Assembly: GCF_000006565.2 (NCBI RefSeq)
Contig: NC_031479.1
Span: forward strand, 1,984,001-2,048,000
Source of the DNA: Toxoplasma gondii ME49
Taxonomy: Eukaryota > Apicomplexa > Conoidasida > Eucoccidiorida > Sarcocystidae
Direction: 5' to 3'
DNA: 64,000 nt
Part shown: piece after piece, positions 39,201-50,500 of the stretch
How positions within the stretch are numbered: position 1 is the stretch's first letter
How the letters are laid out: every line of letters starts with the position of its first letter
Program-made: the position numbers and the translations under genes
The notes under the pieces: model-generated
The model's database searches: none
What the model saw: the letters and a program-made list of their open reading frames with translations, nothing else
What the model was told of the DNA's origin: nothing

Positions 39201-41055
39201 TGGTCTTGAACCCTGTCGGTTTCGGATAGGCGAACTGGATGTGGCGAAGGTTGCACATGCATTTACGGCTCACAAGACCCTTAGGAATTCTGGATGTGCG
39301 AAGGCAAGGCGGGAGGCTGTCGAAGATTAGCTATTCTGTGCGTCTCCGTATTGCATTCTGTCGTCGGTTAATGAAGTGTCTGGGTTCTCCCCTCTAGGAA
39401 CGCAGAACTAGACAAATGACGCTGTGTAATACACTCCTTTCTATCACAGACGTGTGCCTCAGAGACGATCTCGCTAGGAAGATCCGATACAGAAAGGCTT
39501 AGGCGTCAACTAATGCCTCTGTAACTGCCTGCATTTCTGGAAGTGATCCAGGCAAGGGTGACTGCCGTCTTTGCTTGGCCTCGAAGAAACGGTAAGAAAG
39601 TTGCATATCAAAACTGCTCGTTCAATAACCACCATATATCCCCGTACTCTTGAGAACGGGAGCCACTGCCGCCGCTGTACGGTGGAGCACTTCGCTTTAG
39701 AGCTACCGTGAGGGGGTTGCTACTGGATTGTCAGCACCAATTCCGCCGACTCACCTCGATGTCACGCGTTTGCAGGGACAAATCAGTCGGCCTGGAACCT
39801 TCCCGCGGTCTTCTATTGAGGACCCTGTGAAGTACAGATTGCACGATAATAGTATTTTGACACAAAATGGCCTCTCAAAGACAATCGGAAGTGTGGACAG
39901 GGAACCGGTCACATTCCGGGCACTGAGTCACAGAGGAAAGGAAACAACAGTGAAAAACTTGGTCGAGGCTCCAGGCTGCTAACTCGAAGCCAGCCTGTGC
40001 CATCAGTCGGACAGTGTCATCGTTGCCTCTCTTTGAACACCAAACTGTCTAGAGCTCCTTACGATGTTGCCTCCGATTTAAAAGACGAGTCTCTTCTGGC
40101 TGTCAGCCTGCAGACCGGGGAAACAGAGCTTCATAGCGGGACAGATGGTGCTCCCGCCTGTTGACAACGTTGTCTTCGCTGGCTACACCAATTCAGTTAA
40201 TCCGTAGATTACCGAGATTTAATGTCAGGTTACATCTCATCAGGCAACGTACCGTTCATAAGGGTTCTCCGGAAATGCCCCTTCAATATCTCGTGTTATA
40301 AGAGAACCACATTGTCGCGTCCCCTTCCGCGTAAATCCTGAAGTGTGGAATGCGAACAAAAAAAAAAGTTAGTATCTCGGTCAGAGACTGCCAACCCACA
40401 CACTACATACCCATTCGGGTGTTGTGGTCTCTCTGAGCATCATCAGAAAGTCAAAAGAGTATAGACGCTGCTGGAAGGTAGCAAGCCTAGAACTTGATTC
40501 CGTTCGCCTTCGGGAGAGAACATAGACAATAATACCACAGGTCGTCAGAAAGTTGAATCTTTTCGTTGGCCAAGAAATCAGTTGCAAACATCAGCCAGCT
40601 TCTCCAGAAAGAATATGTCTGTAGAAGAAATGTGCCCCCTAATTCCTTCAGTGCAGACTGTTTGTCACTTGAGTGCGAGAGGGGATCCTACAGAAGACAT
40701 GAATTTGCCGACAGACTTACCATGTGGGACATCTTTTGACTTCAGCGTATCCAGGTACATCAAATCCTGTTTATCAACAAAGCGAAGTGGCCCTCCAGAA
40801 GATGTATGTTGCATAGTCAACTAGCGACTTCTTCAAAGTTCATTAATCACGGACAGTGTCTCAACGTTCAATGGTGGGCGAAGACGTTGGAGATTGACAC
40901 ATACGCCAGCTGCTCTTCGCTTGCCTCTCCGTAGGTATCTTAGGCACGATAGTTCCCCGTCAGATGAAAGATGCGAGCGGGGTTAAGAACGTCTGAAGAC
41001 AGTTTGCGTCATACCTACCATCTAAAAATGTGTAAATATATGCAACAGAACTACA
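36239..41055. other. Long stretch without a firm gene
   Basis: Several plus-strand open stretches have plausible but unlinked splice sites: 37195-37422, 38367-38434 followed by GTAAGC, 38494-38760, 39775-39982 after a GTTTGCAG acceptor, and 40615-40750 (ATG at 40615) followed by CCAG-GTACAT. I could not join them into one phase-consistent chain, so I leave the region unassigned. It may hold upstream exons of the candidate at 41056. Confidence 0.3.
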
Positions 41056-42216
41056 ATGTTCACGCCCATTGATTCAGTGTCCACGACTAAGTGGCGCGAA
41101 ACAGAGGTTCTCCTGAAAATTGAAGCGAAATTTCTTGTGAATGACGCCTCTTCCAACTCATTTTTATTAGGCTTGCCGTCAGTCGATGAGGCACTCTCCA
41201 CCAGCGGAGTTCTACTCTACATGGTAGAGCGATCGATATACCCGTATCGTTCCAAGCGGTGAGCATAGCGAACACGCCTGCTTACCGCGCGCTGGGGAAA
41301 TGGAAGGGATGCATCTCCGCCTATGATCTGCGACGAGACACGAGTGACAAAAATGCAGGCCACTGAGAACTCATCGCCAGTTTTAAACTGAACCGCTTCT
41401 GCCTATCACCTATTGTGCACGAGGGTGACCCCATGCCACACATCTCTCTGCTATGCGTCGGACGCTGGATTTCTGCGGCGCATGACCGAGCGACCAGAAC
41501 AAGGGGCTTCAAGCGATAGAACTGGAAGAACTATTGGACGACACTGAGTGCGCAAGAACATTGCTCGTACCTGCACAAGACTATCCTTGTCACAGAGGAG
41601 CGTTTAGGCAGCGTGGAATCAAAGACCCTTACCATTTTGAAATGACAGAGAGGAAATGTTTGCCTGATAATGGAGCTGACTGTCCGCCCAGTTGTTCATT
41701 TGGGAGCAACAAGCGAGATATTTCAGAATCAAGTGACTGACCACGATAGTGTACACACCCTCGTTATTCATCGTTTCTACTGGCCATTTTGTCACACCGC
41801 AAAAATCAGTACGTTGCGTGCTTCGGTGGCGAAGCCGGCAGAGGATGCCGACAATTCGGAAACTTGCTCCTTCCTTTGAAGACCTCTTCCTGAGTTCAAA
41901 AGCGAACGGAGATTCAAAGATTTTCGACCACCAGCCTCATTTACCTGCCTTCCTATTGCGCAGGGAGTTAGGCGGATGCCCACTACTTGCTGAGTGCTGC
42001 GCACAACCACAAGGCGGAGGCTCGGAGACGATGAGATTCTCACGTGGACAAGTTCTTTCGATAAACTCGGCCATTGGACCACTGTCTATTGCGGGACTGC
42101 GACCGAGATTGATTCTTGGCACCACCCTTCAAGTGTTACACGACAATGTCTGCATAGAAATAAGCGCTTGCGCCGGCCTATGCCACCAGCACATTGCTGC
42201 AAGAGGATGCTCATAA
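41056..42216 (+). CDS. Candidate three-exon gene, unknown product
   Basis: The evidence is weak. Three segments join with matching phases: 41056-41223 (ATG at 41056, donor ATG-GTAGAG), 41498-41732 (acceptor GACCAG, donor CAA-GTGACT) and 41810-42216 (acceptor AAAATCAG, stop TAA). The product would be 269 residues: an acidic middle part (ELEELLDDTE) and a C-terminal part rich in Leu, Gly and Cys. Against it, the second intron would be only 77 bases, the donors are poor and no family is recognised. The third segment alone is an open frame of a length chance could produce in this window. Further exons may lie upstream. Confidence 0.25.
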
Positions 42217-45135
42217 AGCCGTATGTTAAATTTAAGCCCCGCATCTACTGCCCCACCGTGTGACCACTTGACTAGCACCGCTGAGACATGCATAAAGCAA
42301 CTTCCTTGGCGAGCACATATTTTCGTGCATCACCCAAGGTTAGCAGGAAAATCGTGCGCCGCTGATGCTCTCTAACTCGCGTAACTACGATAACTTTCCA
42401 GCGCTCGTGCCCACAAAACATCGAAGATTTCGGGCAACTTTGGCTCGACAACTGCGACGAATTGGGGCTTCAGAGATGAACATCGTCCATTTCAACAGGC
42501 GTTAGTTCATCGAGTGGTTGAGAGGCAGCTTTCGATTGGAGTCATCCTTCAGTTTTTCTGCCGTCTGTTACCCAACAACTACTGTACATTGCGATTCGTC
42601 GGCGTACTTCGCTCCTGTAGCCGTCCTACTGTCTGTGGAGGGTGCACGCAAGTGCATTCCGCTAGTCAGTGCCTCCCATCAACACGGGACGCGCCGGTAG
42701 ACCCCAGCGATGCAAAGTGGAGCTGGGTCCGCACACCCGGTAATTCTTCGAAAAGTTGGTAATGATTTTAGAAACTCACCGTAGCGCTGTTGGTCTTGAC
42801 CTTGATTTTTGCCAGCTCAGGAGCGTAGGTTCTCAACTGTTTTCGCAGTTTTGGAATCACGCCCACTCAGTGCCGCAGACAGAACAGCGCCAGTGCAATA
42901 ATGCAGTAGAACACACCGACGGGTACAGCTCGTTTTGTCCCTGTTACTTCATGTTTTGCCCGACAGGACAGACAAAATATTTTCGTGGACCACAAAAGAG
43001 ATACTTTGAAGAGCACGATTCTGCGGTGATGTGCGGACGAACGAACACAGTAACTTCCTCTGAAGACAGGGTACCCTTTCATACCCCACTACCACCGAGC
43101 GGCTGTCACCGGGGAACAGCAGGGATGGACTAAAGGCCCGTATCTGCAGTGTTGCACACTGCGGGTTACCTTGCATTTTGCTTCCAACGATATGCCGTGA
43201 AACGTACAAAAAAACATCTACTTTGCCTCCATATGTCGCCTGAGGAAAAGAACCCCGTTGGCAATCGTCTGTCAAAACTCGCACAATTTGCCGACTATAC
43301 AGCTGTTTCAGCGTGGTTTTCCGCGTTACAGGGTGCCTAAACTGTGGCGCATCTTCTAGGCAACTACAGATCCACCCTTCAGGATACAATCACATTTCCT
43401 CGGCAGTAACCTGGATCCCCTTGGAAAAGTGTGTTGCCTTGAAGGAAAGGAAGTGCAGCCATTAGGCGCAGAAAGACTGCAGTCGATACCCGTTAGTAAC
43501 AGACAACTCTTGCCAGACTTTCCGCGGGCGAACGGCAGACTCGGGACAACCCGATTCCGACACCGAACGACCGTGTAGGTATTCAACAGATGCCTTATAT
43601 TGGGTGTCCACGGGCATTGGGCAGGCACGGGACCACCGAGCGTTACCCCCTGTTCTTCGGGACGGCACCATCACTGAGTTTGATCAATGAAGAACTAAAG
43701 TATTGACCGGAAAGAGAAGGACCACTAATATTCAGCGTTGTTGGTTCTTCTGCATATGGCTACAGAGGCTATTCTTCGCCAGCCAGCCGTCTCTGACACT
43801 TTGTTGCAAACGTTTGAGGGGATGATCGACGACGAGGAGTCGACTCTCCCACTAGCACACACGTGACGGTTTTGACTCGAGGACGCCGCTGTGGGGGTTT
43901 ACGGTTAGCTACAATCATTTTTTTTGCTTTGCATTCTCTGCATTCGCTTTCTCGTACTCCGATGTACCGAGTAACAAGCTCCTCGAAAACGTTTTGTGTC
44001 TTTCCTTTGCTTTGAATTACTGGCGTCTACGATACGCTGCAGCGCAATTTCACCGTCCGTACCGAACTCCGCAGGGAGTCAAGTCCTTACAAAGTGTTTC
44101 TTACGACGGTTCGCACAGCTTTGAAACAAGACACTTTCTTTTGTGGCAGAGTGACCGAATCGGCGGTTCCTTCCCTACCCAGAGTCCCAAGTGCCCGTGT
44201 GACATGGCTGCTGGTTATGGTAAAGGAAAAGTTGGTAACAGCTGACGTTTTCAACACATCCTTGGCGGCGTTATCGACACCGCCAAAGCATCAAATCAGT
44301 GAAACACTGGAAGACCCGGTTCGCTGCAAGTGTCTTGCTCCCACAATGGCCTTAAACTGTTTCATTCGAGGAAAATCTACAATTTCTACCGCAACTCGTC
44401 ACTCATATATGCGCCTTTGCTTTCTTGCACCTTCCGTCTGTGCCTTTGTTCTCCGGTTTTGGCTTGAATGAGTAAGAGATTGACCGACGAGAGCGACCAC
44501 TCAGTCATTTTTTGAGCTGTGTAGCTACCTGTAATACCTCAGGCATTCATGCTGAAGTTCGAACTTTTTTCCTGAACGGCGGCTTTCTGACGCCCTCCCT
44601 GTTCATCCCCTTGTGCGCTCTGAAGGAGACAGGCTTGAAGCACTACATTTGGGAAACATTTTTCCCACGCGTAGATTCATGGAGCAGCAAGCACTACAAA
44701 TGTGGTGAAAGAACTTCCTCCAGGTTATGATCGTTGTCTTACCCGGCACCCGGCGAAACAGCCCAGGAAGACGACCCGCGGCATGTCGCAGGCAGGTTTT
44801 TGACTTGAAAAGGCAAGGGCACTGGATGGTGAAAGAATTTCCTCCAGGTTATGATCGTTGTCTTACCCGGCACCCGGCGAAACTGCCCAGGAAGACGACC
44901 CGCGGCATGTCGCAGGCAGATTTTTGACTTGAAAAGGCAAGGGCACTGGATGGTAGTTCACAGTAATCCAGCGAGGCGAAGAGGAGGTACGTAAACGAGG
45001 CACAAGCGAAGTTCCGTACGGAACAATAACGGATTCCTGTCAGATCGAAGCCACCGCCTTCAGGTCTCTAACCTCCGTCCTGTCAGGAAGCTTACCACAT
45101 CTTCTTCTTTTGACTCCGCGTCTCTGCATCCAATT
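42217..45135. other. Intergenic, apart from a 124-bp duplication
   Basis: No exon that I can support. The only structure I see is the tandem duplication at 44703-44950. Confidence 0.45.
44703..44950. repeat. Tandem duplication of a 124-bp unit
   Basis: Two adjacent 124-bp copies (44703-44826 and 44827-44950) differ at only three positions by eye: c/t at unit position 12, a/t near 58 and g/a near 95. A third copy begins for four bases only. The unit is GC-rich relative to its surroundings. Confidence 0.95.
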
Positions 45136-46720
45136 TTACGGGGATCGCTTGTTGTTGGTGTTTTCCACGTCGACCACGCCTGGTACGGGGCGTAGTAGCC
45201 CCACTACGCAATGGCGTTCGAGACATCCAAGGACACTAGTGGAGCCAGTTCGAATTTTGTGTCTCGGAAAATAGTGCGTACCGTCAGGCTGCACACATTT
45301 CGTTTCTCCCACTTTTGCCAAATCCTTTTTGTCATCGGCCGTGGGGTGGTCACTGGGCTCTTCGATTATTTCTTGGACACCGAGGCGACAGTGTGCTCGA
45401 CCTATCTGCGGATCCAGCGACGCACTGTGCTCGACCACGTCCCAGTGCAACCGTCTCGCAGTGCCCGCAGTGTGCAAAAAAAAACTCGGGACGGAAGGAT
45501 TTTGTTGTCTACGGGAGGACATTCGTCGCCCTCCTCAATCAGTCACTTACGTTTTTCTCCCCCTTTTTGTGGGAAACCTTCTCGGTCTTCTCCACCAGTC
45601 CGATCTTGCTCTTTTTGTCGATCACTCTGCATCATGTACGGAAAGTGATCTCTTTGGCCGGTCGGACGAGCAGTACACTGCCGCTCAAGTTTAACAGAGT
45701 ACACAGTGCGTTCAGAATGCTGCAGTGCTTTGTTGCACTTGGGAAAAATATCTCATGGAGAGACTCCTTGTTGCGCGCTGACACAAATTCACGTTGGTGT
45801 ACTCTCTTGGCAAATTGATCGTCTTGACGTGCGTTTTCCGCTTGTTCCTCGATCTTCATGCGCAATGCAAATTCGAGCCAGCGCGCCGCGTGCACCGGTG
45901 TGCGCCAGCTGTCTGAGTGGACGGTCGTAGAGAGGAAGCTGGAACAACCCACTTAATCGAAGGCAGGCAGATCTTAACGGGAACCAAAGAACTGAGCCAT
46001 TGCTCGCCCCAAAGCTAATCGGGCGGTAGAAAGAGCTGTGTCTCCGTAGGATCTGTCTTTCTGAACTTCCGGCGACCCGAGCAACGTTCCTCGGTGTCCC
46101 CGTGTGGCCCCACATGTGTATGTATCTTCTGGGGAAGAGGCATTCCCTCAAGTGAATGCGTTGCCGCTAGTCCATGTGTAAGTGGCTATGTATGTCCGTT
46201 GATATTGGTGTACGTTTCAACAGAGTGCCGACAGTGCGAAGAGTTGCCCATTTTCATGCTGCCTCCTGCTGGGTCACTGCACGACGTCAAGCGCGGCCGT
46301 CGGCCCGTCGATTGCGGACTACGTCTTGCCGGACTGGCGGTGAGCGATTTTGTTCCATTTTTACTGTTGGCCTCGCAAGCTACGTGTACAGACAGAAAGG
46401 CTGTGCCAACTCCTAGTGCGAACAGGGGCAAGTTCCACCATGCGGAGTTGAAATGCTCGCGTGTTGTGAACGGCAGCTCCCACTCCAGAGCACGATGTAC
46501 TCGGTCACCGCGGCGTGAAAGCCCAGAGGTCAAAGAGCACTTTCATGCTTTGCCTCATTTTGTGCAGTGTTGGTAGCGCATCGTGCGGAGTGTTCACAGG
46601 AACACTGTCTTGCCTAAGTGCTTTACCAGGACGACTCTCCTCTCTGGATGCTAGAGAAAAAACCATAGTCTTCGGATTGCAGCACATCCAAGCACCGAGT
46701 TCGAATAGCTCGTGTGTCAT
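45136..46720 (-). CDS. Small multi-exon protein with one membrane segment, unknown
   Basis: I do not recognise this protein. Exons fitted by splice sites and phase: 46627-46720 (ATG at 46720), 46365-46499, one starting at 45912 whose end I could not fix (about 45740-45830), one from about 45632 to 45551, then 45282-45405 and 45136-45179 (TAA). Residues about 52-70 (NLPLFALGVGTAFLSV core) form a single hydrophobic helix, preceded by EWELPFTTREHFNSAWW. Next comes a charged, helix-prone part (LRMKIEEQAENARQDDQFA), then a Lys-rich stretch (DKKSKIGLVEKTEKVSHKK) and an acidic tail (IIEEPSDHPTADDKKD). The total is roughly 210-240 residues. One short helix with charged flanks suits a small organelle membrane subunit, but that is only a guess. 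The last two introns have exact phase agreement; earlier ones are less sure. The gene diverges from the large gene starting at 47521. Confidence 0.5.
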
Positions 46721-47520
46721 GCGTCCTAGGACCGACCTAGCACTGCCACCGGTGGCGGCATTCCGCGGTCAATGACGTGGCGTTGTTTTGAGTTTTTTGC
46801 CTTCCGTTTTCTACGAGAACTCAGAATAAGTCGACGACGCTTTCTGTGTAGAAGGATTATACCTGATCAGAGCAATGCGCTGCATCGGGTTCGTCACAAG
46901 CTTTTCTCGGTTCACCCCCGATTGCGGTCGTTGTGACGGACACTAAATCGGCGGCATCCATGTCGGCTGGTTTAAAAGCACTCAATCCGAAGCCCAAATA
47001 ACTCTCCATAAAGCCACGGTTGTGGCGATCCATCGGGTGAAATGTGTGGTCGCGGTTATTCTCTTACCCTTGCATGAAGCCGATGTCCGCATTATTAAGG
47101 ACAAACGTTTTATTTATGAACCCGTTTCCACGAATCTGCATCTGCACAACTGATCTTGAATCCCGTGCATCGGACCAGTCAGACGAAAAGAAGTATCGGG
47201 CACCGTTGTAATTTGCTTGTGTGCCCACTTCATCCGGGCTATCCGCCGTGTCTGACGCGATATAAAGCTCTGGCGGTCAGATGAAGAACTCCTACGTGGA
47301 TAATGTAATTTTTTGAGTCAGACGTGGAGACCGAAGTCCAAGACTTGATAAGTCCACATCCTTATCTCTGTTCGGAGAGGTTCGCCGACGGAAACCACAT
47401 TGTCGGCGCTGGCACTTTCGTCGCGATCAGCTACCGTAATGTGATTGGAATCAACTCTGCAAAAATCGTTAGTTGCCATCCTCTCATTCGGCTGCAACTT
47501 CCTCGTCACGTTCTTCCGCT
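46721..47520. promoter_or_regulatory. Divergent promoter region
   Basis: 800 bp separate the ATG at 46720 (-) from the ATG at 47521 (+). No exon was found, so both promoters should lie here. No specific element could be named. Confidence 0.4.
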
Positions 47521-50500
47521 ATGTCCAAAGGTAACAACGTGGCGCCGCAGCAGGCAACGTTGCCATGCGGTGCGTTTCGTCCCGGTGCAACAGCAAGTTC
47601 TCTGTCGGCAGAAAGTGGCCGACATTTTGCATCGGAAACATCGTGGTTTGCTAAAGGACGAGAACACGAGGCAGAGCAGAGTCGCAGGCTTCCGCATGGG
47701 CGGACTGCAGAAAATTTAATAACGGATGCAAAAGTAGACATTGCAGTCGCATGTCTCTGCACCCGACCCATGGATGCCCAAGCAGGGAAATCCGACCGTA
47801 CCCGGTCTCTCGCTGAGTGTTGCCCTCACTCACCGAGAACTGGTATCAACGGCGAAACGAATAGTGGCTCCGTAGAAGGTCTGCTGGATACCACGACTCA
47901 GTCTGATGTCTTGCAAAAGCCACGCGAAGAAATACCGCCAGCTGGCTGGTTGGTCTCGGACTCGTCAAGGCCGATGAAAGCCACCAAGGGCGCAGAGGCA
48001 GAGGAGGAGGTCGCTTCACTCACATCGACTGCGTCGGGAGTTGGGATAGATGCCTCTCTATCGACAACCAAACGGGGTGCCGCTTCACAGATTTGCTTGC
48101 CCACAGTCCTTTCCGAGTGGAACAGCAGCGACCGCGGTACTATGTTCCCAATTTCAGGTGGTACAACGTCCCCTTCCACCGCAACTGTATCTGCGGTTGA
48201 CCACATGCGGCAGGCAAAACTGTCGTCTACGACTGAGGCTATCCTTGTTCCCGGTGGGGATGTCCCATCTCCTTCACTTGCTTTAACGGATAAGATTGTG
48301 AAGCCGCAGCAACTGCACGATGGCCTGTCCCCCTCACGTCCAACTCCTGCCTTCTCGCCCTTCGAAATTCTCTGGGACGGAAAGCGCGTAGACGTACGAG
48401 ATTTGCATGATTCCACATGGTCTGCATCGAGCAGCCTGAGCACATCGCCTTCAGGGACACCTTCGTCATGTCGTTCCCGAGCGCTGAATAGCCTTGGACG
48501 GCTCGGGTTAGTTTCTGAAAGCTTGAGCAACTCCAATGTGCAACCAACATTCTCAAGTGGCTCCCACGCATCTTCTTTGTCTCTTCCGTCGGTCTCCGAG
48601 GGGCCGTCGTATCCTGCCATTTTGACAAAGCTATCAAAGGATGGACTAAGCCCCTCTTCAAATGAAGAAGGATGCACTGACTTGGCAGTACCCCAGACAA
48701 AGAAGTCCGGAAGTATGGGAGCTCCACATTTTCCAACTGCAGACCAGCAAAGCGCGTCGAGTCCTGCTCCGTGCGCCGGAGCGGCGGATTGCTCGCAGAA
48801 TCTTCGGGCGGATCAACTGTGTCGGTTTCCAACAGAAGACCGGGCGCTATGCGGCGCGGCCGGAGTTTCCTCACTTCCCTGCTCTGTTTGGAGTACGACA
48901 ACAGAAAACTCTCAACGCCCGAATACTGTAGACCCATTTGCTGGCGGGGTTCCGACAGCACGATGCGGATGCGCACCACCTCCCCAGCCGCCTCCGGGTC
49001 TGCCGCACAAGCCAGCAGCGTCCTCGTTCACCCGTTATTGCGGCCTAGCGCTCCAAAATTGTGAGCTCAATGCTACTGCGGTGGAATATGGATCACCACT
49101 GCACAGACTCCCACCGGTACAGCGACCCGAGGGACCCCTGGAGAATGCAGCAACTCACAGCTGTTGCGTGGCAACTACATGGTCACCGAAGGATCCGGAA
49201 GGACAATGTTCTCCTATGTCATCGAAGAGCGTGTATGTTTCGCATGATAGTACAGTAGAGAACGCCTGCTACACACACTTGTTTGAACGGGTGTGTCGGC
49301 AACACGCGGAAGAGGCCACAGTGTCGGTTCCAGAAGTTTTCCGTAGAGTCGGGGAAGCTGCCTGCGCCAGAGCCGACCATTCTGGAGCCTCGCCGGCGTG
49401 CAGCCGTCCGTGGTGTGGTTCGAAGCCTTCAGAACATGAGACATGCGACCTTAAGGCCTCTGATGAATGTGCGTGGAGAGACGTGGTGCCCACAGGTGAC
49501 CTCACCCCCAGCACCTTGGGATCGTCGCTGCACGCGGCCCGAGGTAGAATGACACCCTGCAGCTGTGACTCTGCGTCGGCAGGCTGTGTCTCAACTGTAC
49601 CTCGATGTCCGTCATCTCTGTCGCGTCCCTGCTCCCACGGCCAACAAGAGAGTGTGATACCGGTGCCTCCGCCCTCCGAGAGGCTCTCCTGTGGCAAGTC
49701 CGCAACCCTCTTGGTCCCCAATGCCTCTGGCGATACGGCTACAGTGCATTTGCACCAGAAGCGGATTGGAGAACCTCCCACTGCATCCGAAAGAACTTTT
49801 GCATTCCAGTCCCTTCCGATCGAATCGTTCTGCAAGGCACAGGCCCTGGTCGATTCGGGAACCGATAGGAATGCGACCTCGCCGACACAAGTCTTGACCC
49901 GGCCCGTACTTCCAAGCAGTCCGCCGCACGGTAACGGCTGTGCACAAGGACAACTAAACGATGTATACATCTATGAGCGACAGAAGGTAGTTCCAGAGCG
50001 GGAACGTGGAAATCCGGACTTGGGTAACCGTTTCGCGACATCTTGCAATGGATATGCACAGTCCTACCCTGCGAGTTGCCCAGAGCGTTTCGTCCCTGCT
50101 CCTCCAAAATCTTGCGCTGCCCGGCATGTGCCTCTAGCAGTCCCTATGCCGACTCTCACCCCCGTGCCGGTATCCTTTCCCCCAACTGTATCGTCAACAC
50201 CGGTTTCGCTGTTGCTGACATTGCCTCTCAATCTGCCGTTTGGCCGAATCATCAAATTTGGCGTGCCCTCAGCGCTGGCGCACCTGAACGACTCCGGGTC
50301 TTCTCAGCCCGCGTTGTCTCGAGGCGCGCTGTCGTTGCGCAAACAACGTGTGGGAGGTGGTCGGGGAGATGGAAACAACATTCCTTCAGCGCCTACTCTG
50401 CCGCCTAGATTGGGGTCCACATGCGATCCTCAGGGTGGTTCTCCAACCTCGTCGGTGCGCTCTCTGGGGGCAAAGAAAAGCTACTTTTGCTTCTCGCCAC

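Noticed and set aside
47898..48677. 259-codon minus-strand open frame
   Set aside because: It is the shadow of the first exon of the 2025-residue gene, which is open in one frame for over 3 kb.
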